The translations under genes and the position numbers were made by a program. This document shows, piece after piece, positions 1-7,883 of a stretch of 38,662 nucleotides of DNA. The notes under the pieces are model-generated. The model saw only the letters and a program-made list of their open reading frames with translations, was not told where the DNA came from and ran no database searches. How positions within the stretch are numbered: position 1 is the first letter of the stretch; every line of letters starts with the position of its first letter. Location: contig CAMBGS010000007.1 in NCBI GenBank assembly GCA_945866305.1, forward strand, positions 1-38,662, written 5' to 3'. This DNA comes from Bifidobacterium breve. Its GTDB lineage: Bacteria; Actinomycetota; Actinomycetes; Nanopelagicales; Nanopelagicaceae.

Positions 1-1220
1 ACTGGGTAAGCCTCTTTGCCAGTCTTCTCGGTGAAATACGTTGGGAGAATTTTCGCAAATGCCTCTTTAGAGCCACTAAGTGAGATGCGATCTTGCGGAC
101 GCTTTGGTCCTGAAATAGATGGAACAACTGTTGAAAGATCTAGTTCTATATGTTCAGAAAAGCGCGGACTTACTGCTGGGTCATGCCACATTCCTTGTGC
201 TTTCGCATACTTCTCAACAAGTTCTACTTGTTCATCGCTGCGACCAGTTAGGCGCAAATAGCGAAGGGTCTCATCATCAATTGGAAATATGGCGCAAGTA
301 GAACCATATTCAGGGCTCATATTGCCGATCGTTGTGCGATTAGCCATTGGAACAGAGACAACACCTGGACCATAAAATTCTACGAACTTACCGACTACAC
401 CGTGCTTGCGAAGCATTTCCGTAATTGTTAAAGCCATATCAGTTGCTGTAGTTCCAACTGGCAGCGCACCACTTAATTTAAAGCCAACTACGCGGGGAAT
501 CAACATTGAGACTGGTTGGCCCAAAAGTGCGGCTTCTGCCTCGATGCCACCAACGCCCCAACCAAGAACACCTAAACCATTAACCATTGTTGTGTGCGAA
601 TCGGTTCCGACAACGGTGTCCGGGTAGGCGCGAAGTACGCCTCCCACCGAACGAGTCATAACGACGCGAGCAAGAAATTCAATATTTACTTGGTGAACAA
701 TTCCTGTTCCGGGTGGCACAACCTTTAGCTCATCGAAAGCGCCTTGTCCCCAGCGCAAGAAACGGTAACGCTCGCGATTGCGTTCGTATTCAATATCAGT
801 ATTTTTCTCGAAAGAATCTTTACCACCGAAATGATCAGCGATAACCGAGTGATCAATTACTAGTTCTGCCGGAGCGAGTGGATTTACCTTTGCGGGATCT
901 CCTCCAAGTTCAACAATTGCCTCACGCATTGTTGCTAGATCAACAATGCAAGGAACACCAGTGAAATCTTGCATTACAACGCGAGCAGGAGTGAATTGAA
1001 TTTCAGTATCAGGCTCAGCAGCAGGATCCCATTGTGCGAGCGATTTAATATGATCAGCGGTTATGTTGGCACCATCTTCGGTGCGCAAGAGATTTTCTAA
1101 GAGGACTTTGAGCGAGAAAGGTAAATTGGCGGCGCCTTCAATTTTTGAAATGTCAAAGATTTCAAAATCTTTTCCAGCGACAGTCAAATTCTTCTTGGTA
1201 CCTAATGAATTCTTGCTCAT
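1..1220 (-). CDS. acnA: Aconitate hydratase A, 5' part (3' end outside window)
   Basis: Not in the ORF track because its stop lies beyond base 1. Translating the minus strand from the ATG at 1220 gives about 406 residues of an AcnA/IRP-type aconitase, the TCA-cycle enzyme that isomerises citrate to isocitrate through a [4Fe-4S] cluster. Recognisable blocks are [64 protein letters not shown] and [17 protein letters not shown], all in family order. The family is about 890-940 residues, so roughly the N-terminal 45% is present; the cluster-binding cysteines lie further on and cannot be checked. A good Shine-Dalgarno (AAGGAT) sits 4 nt before ATG. A perfect 18-bp palindrome lies 20-37 bases upstream of the start codon. 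The RNA methyltransferase gene immediately upstream is on the same strand. Confidence 0.97.
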   Translation of the reverse strand, partial: MSKNSLGTKKNLTVAGKDFEIFDISKIEGAANLPFSLKVLLENLLRTEDGANITADHIKSLAQWDPAAEPDTEIQFTPARVVMQDFTGVPCIVDLATMREAIVELGGDPAKVNPLAPAELVIDHSVIADHFGGKDSFEKNTDIEYERNRERYRFLRWGQGAFDELKVVPPGTGIVHQVNIEFLARVVMTRSVGGVLRAYPDTVVGTDSHTTMVNGLGVLGWGVGGIEAEAALLGQPVSMLIPRVVGFKLSGALPVGTTATDMALTITEMLRKHGVVGKFVEFYGPGVVSVPMANRTTIGNMSPEYGSTCAIFPIDDETLRYLRLTGRSDEQVELVEKYAKAQGMWHDPAVSPRFSEHIELDLSTVVPSISGPKRPQDRISLSGSKEAFAKILPTYFTEKTGKEAYP

Positions 1221-1239
1221 ATGCATCCTTAACTTAATT

Positions 1240-1257
1240 TATCTTGACGTCAAGATA
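1240..1257. promoter_or_regulatory. Perfect 18-bp palindrome, candidate acnA operator
   Basis: TATCTTGACGTCAAGATA is a perfect inverted repeat with no loop. It ends 20 bases upstream of the acnA ATG and covers the stop codon (TGA, 1250-1252) of the upstream methyltransferase gene. It contains TTGACG, which could also serve as a -35 element. Size and symmetry fit a dimeric repressor such as a TetR or MarR family protein. Actinobacterial aconitase genes are known to be controlled by dedicated regulators (AcnR in Corynebacterium), but I cannot match this motif to a named one. Confidence 0.6.
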
Positions 1258-2488
1258 CCTTAACTCGACTAAATAACGCAACAGTTTCGATGTGGTGTGT
1301 CATGGGGAAAAGGTCGAAAGCGCGAATTTTAGTGATTTCATATCCAGCTTCGCTTAAATATGTGGTGTCACGAGCAAGCGCCGCTGGATCACAAGCAACA
1401 TAAATAATTGCACGTGGACTGAGTGCGGCCATCCCCAGCACCACATCTTTACCTGCGCCCTCACGTGGAGGATCCAAGATAATTAAATCGCTCTGACTAA
1501 ATCGTGGCAATAACTTTGCTACATCACCGGTATGTACTTTTACATTTTTTATTTCCGCAAAATTACGCATGGCATCAGCGGTAGCGCTCTTACTTCCTTC
1601 GACTAAATCAATCTGTCCCGAACCCCCAACTGCTTCGATAAGCTGTGAAGTAAATAGCCCAACTCCTCCATAGAGATCTAGTACTCGATCTCCATTCTTC
1701 GGTTCGGCAAAATCACTAACAACTTGGGTCAGTACCTTTGGAGCTAATTTATGGCTTTGCCAGAAAGAGCGTTGGGAAACTTCTAACTTAAATCCATTTA
1801 TTGAGTATTGACCTATATCTGGTCCCTCGCTGGTGCGAACAGGAGTTTCGTCACGGGTATAACCAGTTGCGATAGTTCGCTCGCTAGCTGAAGAAAGCGA
1901 AACTTCGACACGTAATTCACCCTTCCATTTACGTGAGCTCAACTCTTGGTATTTAATTTCAGGTTGCAAGATCCGACAGTCACTTACTGGAACAACTTTA
2001 TTGCTTCTAGCCTGCTTAAAGCCAAGATCTCCGTTACGAGTTGTAACGGCGTTGAAGCGAGTTCGGTATCCGAGTGGCGCACCAACTTCTTCCACAACTA
2101 CTTGCATATCGCGTTTAGCAATGCGAGCAAATTGCTCTGCTACGACCTCGGATTTTAATTGGCGTTGTCGTTCAAGTGAAATATGCTGGAAATCGCATCC
2201 CCCACAACCAGCTCGATGAGCAAATTGACACGGCGCACTTACCCGATCCGAAGATGGAGCAATAATTTTTACAACATCAGCACGATTAAATGAATTTCCT
2301 GTACCGGTTATTTCAATTTCAACTTCTTCGCCAGGAATTGCATGCCTGACAAAAATGACTGCGCCAAGGTGCCGTGCGATGAAGTGACCACCGTGAGCGA
2401 CTTTCTCAATGGTCGTGATAAAGCGATCTCCCACCGTCAACGCTACGCGTTCTGTGGAATCCTGCTGGTTAGCCCCATTGGATGTCAT
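1250..2488 (-). CDS. Class I SAM-dependent RNA methyltransferase, TrmA/RumA family, with TRAM domain
   Basis: The 412-residue protein has the layout of the uracil-C5 RNA methyltransferases (RlmD/RlmC/TrmA). An N-terminal TRAM OB-fold covers about residues 15-75. Four cysteines, C87, C95, C98 (within CGGCDFQH) and C171, would ligate an Fe-S cluster. The C-terminal Rossmann methyltransferase has DLYGGVGLF for SAM binding, DPPREGAG as motif IV, and YVACDPAALARD with the catalytic nucleophile near C366. It probably makes m5U in tRNA or 23S rRNA; the exact target cannot be told from sequence. It is transcribed divergently from the first trkA gene across a 32-base gap. A TATTCT box 7 nt before ATG suggests a leaderless mRNA. 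The Mycobacterium counterpart (Rv2689c) also lies near the paired TrkA genes. Confidence 0.93.
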   Translation of the reverse strand: MTSNGANQQDSTERVALTVGDRFITTIEKVAHGGHFIARHLGAVIFVRHAIPGEEVEIEITGTGNSFNRADVVKIIAPSSDRVSAPCQFAHRAGCGGCDFQHISLERQRQLKSEVVAEQFARIAKRDMQVVVEEVGAPLGYRTRFNAVTTRNGDLGFKQARSNKVVPVSDCRILQPEIKYQELSSRKWKGELRVEVSLSSASERTIATGYTRDETPVRTSEGPDIGQYSINGFKLEVSQRSFWQSHKLAPKVLTQVVSDFAEPKNGDRVLDLYGGVGLFTSQLIEAVGGSGQIDLVEGSKSATADAMRNFAEIKNVKVHTGDVAKLLPRFSQSDLIILDPPREGAGKDVVLGMAALSPRAIIYVACDPAALARDTTYLSEAGYEITKIRAFDLFPMTHHIETVALFSRVKVS

Positions 2489-2495
2489 AAAGATA

Positions 2496-2501
2496 AGAAT
2501 A
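2496..2501 (-). promoter_or_regulatory. -10 box of leaderless promoter for the RNA methyltransferase gene
   Basis: Minus-strand TATTCT (TANNNT type) ends 7 nt before the ATG, and no Shine-Dalgarno is present. A transcript would start at or next to the start codon. Confidence 0.5.
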
Positions 2502-2507
2502 AGGGTG

Positions 2508-2513
2508 TAAGTT
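2508..2513 (+). promoter_or_regulatory. -10 box of leaderless promoter for the first trkA gene
   Basis: TAAGTT ends exactly 7 nt before the GTG start at 2521. It lies only 6 bases from the opposing -10 box on the other strand, so the two divergent promoters share one 32-base spacer and polymerases would compete for it. Confidence 0.5.
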
Positions 2514-2520
2514 AAACCTT

Positions 2521-3186
2521 GTGCACGTCGTAATTATGGGATGCGGTCGAGTTGGTTCTTCTTTAGCCACCGAACTCGAAGCTGCTGGACATTCTGTGGC
2601 AATTATTGATCAATCCCGAGAAGCTTTCCGCCGTTTAGGTCCAGACTTCAAAGGTCGTACCGTCTCAGGTGTTGGATTTGATCGAGATACCCTGCTTGAA
2701 GCCGGAATTGAAACTGCGGATGCATTCGCTGCAGTAAGCAATGGCGACAACTCAAACATTTTGGCAGCACGTGTGGCTCGTGAAACTTACGGTGTGGCCA
2801 ATGTTGTCGCTCGTATTTATGATCCAGGGCGTGCTGAAATTTATCAACGTTTAGGAATTCCCACCGTTGCAACAGTTATTTGGGCCACTGATCAGATTTT
2901 GCGTCGCTTAGTTCCAGAAGGTTCGCGCTCTGAATGGCGTGATGCCAGCGGTGCAGTTCAACTTTGCGAGATGCATCCACATAAAGATTGGTTTGGAATG
3001 GCAATTACTGAAATCGAAGCGGCTACTGGTGCTCGTGTGGCATTTATTACCCGATTAGGTGAAGGTCTTATTCCAGATGGACATTCAGTTCTGCAAGAAG
3101 GCGACTTACTGCACGTTACGGTGCGCGATTCAGAGATAAGTAAGGTGGAGCAGATAATCTCTCGTTCTCCAGAGGATCATTCATGA
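2521..3186 (+). CDS. TrkA-type K+ uptake regulatory subunit, first of a pair (CeoB-like)
   Basis: The 221-residue cytosolic protein has an N-terminal RCK/TrkA-N Rossmann domain beginning MHVVIMGCGRVGSS (GxGxxG nucleotide-binding loop, acidic residue at the end of strand 2 in AIIDQ) and a C-terminal TrkA-C (RCK_C) domain from about residue 145. Such subunits bind NAD(H) or nucleotides and gate a K+ channel or transporter. The start is GTG at 2521, supported by the TAAGTT box 7 nt upstream. It overlaps the next trkA-like gene by 4 bases (ATGA), so the two are probably translationally coupled. The tandem pair corresponds to the actinobacterial CeoB/CeoC arrangement. No transmembrane partner is encoded beside it. 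Confidence 0.92.
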   Translation: MHVVIMGCGRVGSSLATELEAAGHSVAIIDQSREAFRRLGPDFKGRTVSGVGFDRDTLLEAGIETADAFAAVSNGDNSNILAARVARETYGVANVVARIYDPGRAEIYQRLGIPTVATVIWATDQILRRLVPEGSRSEWRDASGAVQLCEMHPHKDWFGMAITEIEAATGARVAFITRLGEGLIPDGHSVLQEGDLLHVTVRDSEISKVEQIISRSPEDHS

Positions 3187-3842
3187 GAATCGCCATCGCC
3201 GGAGCCGGAAATGTAGGTCGAGCAATCGCGCGCGAACTTCTAGATAACGGCCATCAAGTTCTATTAATTGATCGTGATCCAAAAGCGCTCAAGATGGAGT
3301 CTGTGCCAGATGCTGAATGGTTAATGGCTGATGCTTGCGAGATAACAGCCTTGGATAAAGCAGTTCTTAGTAACTGCCAAGTCTTGGTTGCCGCTACCGG
3401 TGATGACAAAGTCAACTTAGTAACTTCCTTACTCGCCAAAACGGAGTATGGAGTACCGCGCGTCGTTGCTCGAATCAATCATCCTAAGAATGAATGGCTC
3501 TTTGATTCATCGTGGGGCGTCGACGTTGCGGTATCAACTCCAAGAATTATCTCTGCCTTAGTAGAAGAGGCAGTTAGCGTCGGCGATGTAGTTCGTCTGT
3601 TCTCATTCCGAAAAGGCCAAGCCAATCTCGTCGAACTAACTCTGCCGGATTCTTCAAGTTGTATCGGTAAAACAGTAGAAGAGATCGAGCTTCCTGACGA
3701 CGCATCACTGGCAGCAATCGTTCGTGATGGTCGCGTGATTACACCAACTCCAACTGATGTGTTTAGCGCGGGAGATGAATTACTCTTCGTTGCATCTGCC
3801 ACTGCTGAAGGTTTAATCAAATCTTGCTTTATTGCTAATTAA
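3183..3842 (+). CDS. TrkA-type K+ uptake regulatory subunit, second of a pair (CeoC-like)
   Basis: The 219-residue protein starts MRIAIAGAGNVGRAIAREL, a classic GxGxxG TrkA-N domain, followed by LIDRDP ending strand 2 and a TrkA-C domain from about residue 140 (SSCIGKTVEEIELPDDASLAAIVRDG). It is a paralogue of the preceding gene, and the two likely form a hetero-oligomeric gating ring. The ATG lies inside the 3' end of the first gene (ATGA overlap). Its last 4 bases overlap the 3' end of the convergent DUF3159 gene, leaving no room for an intrinsic terminator between them. Confidence 0.92.
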   Translation: MRIAIAGAGNVGRAIARELLDNGHQVLLIDRDPKALKMESVPDAEWLMADACEITALDKAVLSNCQVLVAATGDDKVNLVTSLLAKTEYGVPRVVARINHPKNEWLFDSSWGVDVAVSTPRIISALVEEAVSVGDVVRLFSFRKGQANLVELTLPDSSSCIGKTVEEIELPDDASLAAIVRDGRVITPTPTDVFSAGDELLFVASATAEGLIKSCFIAN

Positions 3843-4474
3843 CTATCCTTTATCTTTGTTATAGGTACGCTCTTTAAAATCATCCAAGATCCATATGCCG
3901 TAGCCAGAAACAATGGATAACCCATCGCCAGATTCATCGTTCCGAGTAAGTTGACGTTGCCACTGCGATAAATCGGGTACTGAACCGCGATTCGTAAGAA
4001 GAACATGGCGACCCAGAGCCAACTTGCTCGCTTATATGCTCGAGCGCGCGCTGGATCTTTTCGCCAAGATAAATTCTCGCCAAGGATCGGTCCAAGCAAG
4101 AGCCCGAGTATTGGCCATCCAGCTAAGTTAGCCATTAGGTAAACGCTGCCGTAACCCAAATTTGTCAGCAGCTTTGGAATATAGAGATCACTCGCATTTC
4201 CAGTGCGGTTAGCAAACCAAGCGCAGATTAGCGAACCTATCAACCCTGATATTGCGTGCTGAATTGTGTCGCGCTTTGCCAACCGAATAATTGTTAAAGA
4301 AGCAGAAACAATTAGCGATGCAATAAGAGCTCTGCGCAGATCATCTGCCACGTTAAATACAACGAGAAAAATAATAGATGGAATACCTGAATCTATTAAA
4401 CCCTTCTTCCCACCAAAAGCAGCCAGCACTTTCGCTTTATCTGAATCGTTTGAATCAATTGGCAAGTTACTCAT
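3839..4474 (-). CDS. DUF3159 family integral membrane protein
   Basis: The 211-residue protein has a short polar N-terminus and five or six hydrophobic segments (for example GIPSIIFLVVFNVADD, ALIASLIVSASLTIIRL, YLMANLAGWPILGLLLGP, LWVAMFFLRIAVQYPIY). It matches the actinobacterial DUF3159 family found beside dut and the paired trkA genes (Mycobacterium Rv2693c region). No catalytic motif is visible and no function is assigned. The start overlaps the dut stop (ATGA), so it is the last gene of a PaaI-dut-DUF3159 unit. Its 3' end overlaps the convergent trkA gene by 4 bases. Confidence 0.82.
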   Translation of the reverse strand: MSNLPIDSNDSDKAKVLAAFGGKKGLIDSGIPSIIFLVVFNVADDLRRALIASLIVSASLTIIRLAKRDTIQHAISGLIGSLICAWFANRTGNASDLYIPKLLTNLGYGSVYLMANLAGWPILGLLLGPILGENLSWRKDPARARAYKRASWLWVAMFFLRIAVQYPIYRSGNVNLLGTMNLAMGYPLFLATAYGSWMILKSVPITKIKDS

Positions 4475-4911
4475 CAGCGCCCCGTAGATCCGAATCCGCT
4501 AGTACCTCGTCCTGAACCTGGTAACAATTCAACTTCAATGAACTCTGCTCGTTCTACTTGTTGAATTACTAATTGCGCAATTCGATCGCCACGCTTAAAT
4601 GTAACGCTCTCGCTAGGATCATGGTTGATCAAGATTATTTGCAATTCTCCACGATAACCAGCATCAACTGTTCCTGGCGAATTAACCATGGTGACGCCAT
4701 GCTTAATTGCTAACCCAGACCTTGGATGCACCAGAGCGACATATCCATCGGGCAGTGCGATAGAAATACCAGTTGGAACTAACTTTCGCTCCCCCGGGGC
4801 CAGCGTGACATCCACGCGCGAGACTAGATCAGCGCCAGCATCTCCACCCTTGGCATAGTTTGGAAGCGGCAGATCTTTATCTAAACGTGTAACTAAAACT
4901 TTTACGCCCAT
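4474..4911 (-). CDS. dut: Deoxyuridine 5'-triphosphate nucleotidohydrolase (dUTPase)
   Basis: The 145-residue protein carries all five motifs of homotrimeric dUTPases: AGADL (motif 1), PRSGLAIKHGV (motif 2), NSPGTVDAGYRGEL (motif 3, catalytic Asp and uracil-discriminating Tyr), RGDRIAQLVIQ (motif 4) and the C-terminal lid RGTSGFGSTGR (motif 5). It hydrolyses dUTP to dUMP and PPi, limiting uracil incorporation and feeding dTMP synthesis. Length and motif spacing are normal. The ATG is coupled to the upstream thioesterase stop (TAATG, 1-base overlap) and its own stop overlaps the DUF3159 start. Confidence 0.97.
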   Translation of the reverse strand: MGVKVLVTRLDKDLPLPNYAKGGDAGADLVSRVDVTLAPGERKLVPTGISIALPDGYVALVHPRSGLAIKHGVTMVNSPGTVDAGYRGELQIILINHDPSESVTFKRGDRIAQLVIQQVERAEFIEVELLPGSGRGTSGFGSTGR

Positions 4912-5495
4912 TATGGATTTATCTCAAATTCCGGATCAACAAAGGCCAGTATTTCAGGTGTCTTAGCGATATGTTCTAAATATTCTTTAGGCGCATTCTC
5001 TAAGAAATGTGACATTGGAACAATTACGAAGAGCGCTGCCGCCTTAACTGCAATTTCACCATCTGGTCCACCAAGGCGACCTTCTGCAGCGGTGTATACC
5101 TTTCGATTAACTTTTCCAGTAATTCGCGCAGTTATGTGCAGCGTCGTTCCCATAGGAACCGGTTTTAGAAAATCAGTTTCTAGCCTTGCAGTAACTGCTG
5201 GTGAGCGAATTAACCACATCAACTTACCGAGCGCTTCATCGAAGGCAAGTGAGAGAAGTCCGCCGTGAGCCAAACCTGGTGCGCCTTGATGATTTTCTGT
5301 GACGGTAAATTCTGCAGTTAAATCTGCATCGGCTCCAGCTTTAGCAACTAGATGAAGTCCCGTTGGATGCAATTCTCCGCAACCAAAGCAATGTCCAAAG
5401 TGTGAGGGAATTATTGTCCCAATTTCTGGCGCTTTAGGATGGCGCTCAGGAATTGCAGCTCCTTCTGGAGGGGTCGTACTTGCAATGCGACTCAT
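4911..5495 (-). CDS. PaaI-like hot-dog fold acyl-CoA thioesterase
   Basis: This 194-residue protein has a single hot-dog domain from about residue 25. It contains HCFGCGELHPTGLHL and GLAHGGLLSLAFDEALG, the latter being the HGG block with the conserved acidic residue on the central helix typical of PaaI/4HBT thioesterases. Substrate cannot be inferred. The start at 5495 is supported by a TAAAGT box exactly 6 nt upstream and lack of a Shine-Dalgarno. It heads the unit with dut and DUF3159 and is divergent from the DUF3093 gene across 28 bases. Confidence 0.83.
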   Translation of the reverse strand: MSRIASTTPPEGAAIPERHPKAPEIGTIIPSHFGHCFGCGELHPTGLHLVAKAGADADLTAEFTVTENHQGAPGLAHGGLLSLAFDEALGKLMWLIRSPAVTARLETDFLKPVPMGTTLHITARITGKVNRKVYTAAEGRLGGPDGEIAVKAAALFVIVPMSHFLENAPKEYLEHIAKTPEILAFVDPEFEINP

Positions 5496-5501
5496 ATGCG
5501 C

Positions 5502-5507
5502 ACTTTA
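5502..5507 (-). promoter_or_regulatory. -10 box of leaderless promoter for thioesterase-dut-DUF3159
   Basis: Minus-strand TAAAGT is followed by 6 nt and the ATG at 5495, the expected geometry for transcription starting at the start codon. Confidence 0.5.
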
Positions 5508-5523
5508 CTTCATCTAGACTCCA

Positions 5524-5961
5524 ATGGTGGAATTTAGAGAAGTCCTCCGCCCGCCTATCTGGGTGCTTGCCTTCATTTATTTTCTATTGTTATCACTTGT
5601 AATCGCGCTTTGGGCAGCATTTGATAATTCTGTCGCATTGACTGCGTTTGTGGCCGCGACGATCGCAATTATCTACATTGCATTTGCAATGCGTTCAACA
5701 ATTACATTTGATGGTCAAGAGCTGCGTATCGATCGCGCTCACATCGAAGTCAAATATCTAGGTAAAGTTACAATTCTAGATTCGAGCGCGATGCGATTGT
5801 TACGCACTCGTGATGCTGATCCAGCCGCCTATCTTGCAATTAAATTCTGGTCTCCTACGGGGATAAGAATCGAAGTTGCCGATTCGAGAGATCCAACCCC
5901 GTATTGGCTAATAACGAGCAAACGCGGCGAAGAGATCGCCGCGCTGCTTAATAAACTTTGA
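5524..5961 (+). CDS. DUF3093 family membrane protein
   Basis: The 145-residue protein has two adjacent N-terminal transmembrane segments (about residues 14-33 and 38-56) and a soluble C-terminal part with DRAHIEVKYLGKVTILD and PYWLITSKRGEEIAALL, typical of the actinobacterial DUF3093 family located near dut (Rv2698 region). Function is unknown. A TAGACT box lies 3 nt before the ATG and 6 nt before the next codon, a GTG (5527), so translation may start one codon later on a leaderless transcript. It converges on the DUF4193 gene with only 5 bases between the stop codons. Confidence 0.8.
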   Translation: MVEFREVLRPPIWVLAFIYFLLLSLVIALWAAFDNSVALTAFVAATIAIIYIAFAMRSTITFDGQELRIDRAHIEVKYLGKVTILDSSAMRLLRTRDADPAAYLAIKFWSPTGIRIEVADSRDPTPYWLITSKRGEEIAALLNKL

Positions 5962-5966
5962 AATTT

Positions 5967-6263
5967 CTAACTACACTCTTTACAGACTGCTTTAGCTCCC
6001 TCGCCTTTGGCGAGTTGTGTTATGTGATGCACTAAGAAGCAACGTGAGCAAGTAAATTCATCTACCTGCTTTGGAACTACGCGAACGGCGAGCTCTTCTC
6101 CTGATAAATCTGCACCAGGAAGTTCTAGTGTCTCTGCCGCTTCCGCCTCATCAACATCTATTTGACCGGATTGAGCATCGACTCGCTTAGCTTTGAGTTC
6201 TTCTAGCGACTCCTCATGGAGTTCCTCATCCGTCTTTCGGGGGGTGTCGTAATCTGTTGCCAC
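5967..6263 (-). CDS. DUF4193 family zinc-ribbon protein
   Basis: The acidic 98-residue protein begins MATDYDTPRKTDEEL when started at the GTG at 6263, the usual N-terminus of the actinobacterial DUF4193 family. Its C-terminus has CSRC and CKEC pairs forming a zinc ribbon. The ORF track starts at a GTG three codons earlier, but the AGGTGAG Shine-Dalgarno is correctly spaced only for 6263. The family is nearly universal in Actinobacteria, and I recall no defined function. Neighbours are DUF3093 (convergent) and hflX upstream on the same strand after a 156-base gap. Confidence 0.87.
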   Translation of the reverse strand: MATDYDTPRKTDEELHEESLEELKAKRVDAQSGQIDVDEAEAAETLELPGADLSGEELAVRVVPKQVDEFTCSRCFLVHHITQLAKGEGAKAVCKECS

Positions 6264-6419
6264 TGCTCTCACCTGCCTTCCATCAACTTAGTCAATTTCT
6301 CAAACGAGAATCATCGTATACGAGGCGCATACTCGCGCACTTATCCGTTATTACCCCTTACAACCAACGGCGTGTCGCATATATTCCCGATTTTTTAAGC
6401 ACATTAGGGCTAGCGATGA
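6264..6419. other. 156-base intergenic gap between hflX and the DUF4193 gene
   Basis: This is non-coding as far as I can see. It contains a 10-bp palindrome (TCGTATACGA) with an embedded minus-strand TACGAT that could be a -10 for the DUF4193 gene, plus a nearby GCGC-ATACTC-GCGC inverted repeat. No clear -35, terminator or RNA gene was recognised. Confidence 0.4.
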
Positions 6420-7883
6420 TTAAAGCAGTGCATCCTCAATCGCTTTTGCGAGTCCGCCATCCACTAGTGCGCGCATCTGTGTGCCTGTCTCAACGTATTC
6501 TTCGCTGAGAATTTCACCACGTTCGTGTACGGCACTTACTAGATCTCCGCGGTCGTAAGGGATTAGCGCGTTTATCTCAACATTTGGGTGTGGAAGCGAT
6601 TTTTCGATTGCGCGAACTAAACCATCGATACCGAAACCGGTTCGCGCAGAGAATGCAAAACTATTCTTCTCTTTTCGCAATATCTCCATAACTACATCTG
6701 GATCTGCTGCATCTACCTTGTTTATCGCAATGATTTCTGGGATTTCACCACCACCAATTTCAGTGATTACCTCGCGTACTGCACGAATCTGCTCAAAAGG
6801 ATCGGGATGTGATCCATCCACGACGTGCACTATGAGATCGGCTCCAGATACTTCTTCCAACGTTGACTTAAAAGCATCTATCAATTGGTGCGGTAGATGG
6901 CGGACAAATCCAACGGTATCTGAAAGCGTATAAACGCGACCCTCAGAGGTCTGCGATTTACGAACGGTAGGATCTAGCGTTGCAAAGAGCGCATTTTCAA
7001 CTAACACCCCGGCATCAGTTAACTTATTTAGCAATGAGGACTTGCCTGCATTCGTGTATCCAGCGATGGCAACGGAAGGAATGTTAAATCGCTTGCGTTC
7101 TTGTCGCTTAGTATCACGAGAAACTTTCATCTCGGCTATCTCGCGCCGAAGTTTGGCCATTTTGTCGCGAATTCGCCGGCGATCGGTTTCAATCTTGGTT
7201 TCTCCTGGACCACGTCCACCGATACCAGCTCCACCTGCAGCGCGTCCACCAACTTGGCGGGAAAGTGAGTCGCCCCAACCGCGCAGCCTTGGTAGCAGAT
7301 ATGCGATCTGCGCCAATTCAACTTGCGCCTTTCCCTCTTTGCTTTTGGCGTGCTGGGCGAAAATATCGAGAATCAATGCAGTGCGATCTACAACTTTAAC
7401 TTTTAACTTATCTTCTAGTTGCCGCAACTGCGACGGAGAGAGTTCTCCATCGCAAATTACGGTATCCGCTCCTGTTGCCACGACAATCTGACGTAATTCA
7501 ACAACTTTTCCAGAACCAATATAAGTTGCGGGATCAGGTTTATCGCGACGCTGAATAACTGCATCTAAGACTTCAGATCCTGCGGTCTCGGCTAAAGCCT
7601 TTAGTTCAGCGAGTGAATTCTCGGCCATCTCTGCGCTTCCTTCGGTCCAAACTCCAACTAGTACAACCCGCTCCAGTTGTAACTGGCGGTACTCCGCATC
7701 GGAAATGTCTTGAAGTTCGGTGGAAAATCCCTTGACGCGCCGTAGCGCGTGGCGATCTGCGAGATCTGGCTGCGATGAAACTTCGTAATCGCTCTCATCT
7801 GAATCAAAATCGGCTGCAACTCTTGCGCTTTCGCGAAGCAGTTCTTCAAAAAGATCGTTATCGCGTGGGTTTTCTTCGTTCAT
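6420..7883 (-). CDS. hflX: Ribosome-associated GTPase HflX
   Basis: The 487-residue protein has the HflX N-terminal domain (residues about 70-255, with YIGSGKVVELRQI and the glycine-rich GGRAAGGAGIGGRGPGETK linker), then a coiled region and a G domain with P-loop GYTNAGKSS (about 275-283), G3 DTVGFVRHLP and G4 NKVD. HflX binds the 50S subunit and splits stalled or hibernating 70S ribosomes on GTP hydrolysis. An acidic extension of about 70 residues precedes the core, as in other actinobacteria. The ATG overlaps the dapF stop by 4 bases (ATGA); it is the last gene of miaB-miaA-dapF-hflX. Confidence 0.96.
   Translation of the reverse strand: MNEENPRDNDLFEELLRESARVAADFDSDESDYEVSSQPDLADRHALRRVKGFSTELQDISDAEYRQLQLERVVLVGVWTEGSAEMAENSLAELKALAETAGSEVLDAVIQRRDKPDPATYIGSGKVVELRQIVVATGADTVICDGELSPSQLRQLEDKLKVKVVDRTALILDIFAQHAKSKEGKAQVELAQIAYLLPRLRGWGDSLSRQVGGRAAGGAGIGGRGPGETKIETDRRRIRDKMAKLRREIAEMKVSRDTKRQERKRFNIPSVAIAGYTNAGKSSLLNKLTDAGVLVENALFATLDPTVRKSQTSEGRVYTLSDTVGFVRHLPHQLIDAFKSTLEEVSGADLIVHVVDGSHPDPFEQIRAVREVITEIGGGEIPEIIAINKVDAADPDVVMEILRKEKNSFAFSARTGFGIDGLVRAIEKSLPHPNVEINALIPYDRGDLVSAVHERGEILSEEYVETGTQMRALVDGGLAKAIEDALL

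Noticed and set aside
7042-7491. 149-residue plus-strand ORF opposite hflX
   Set aside because: Antisense to a conserved GTPase; composition reflects the reverse complement of hflX codons.
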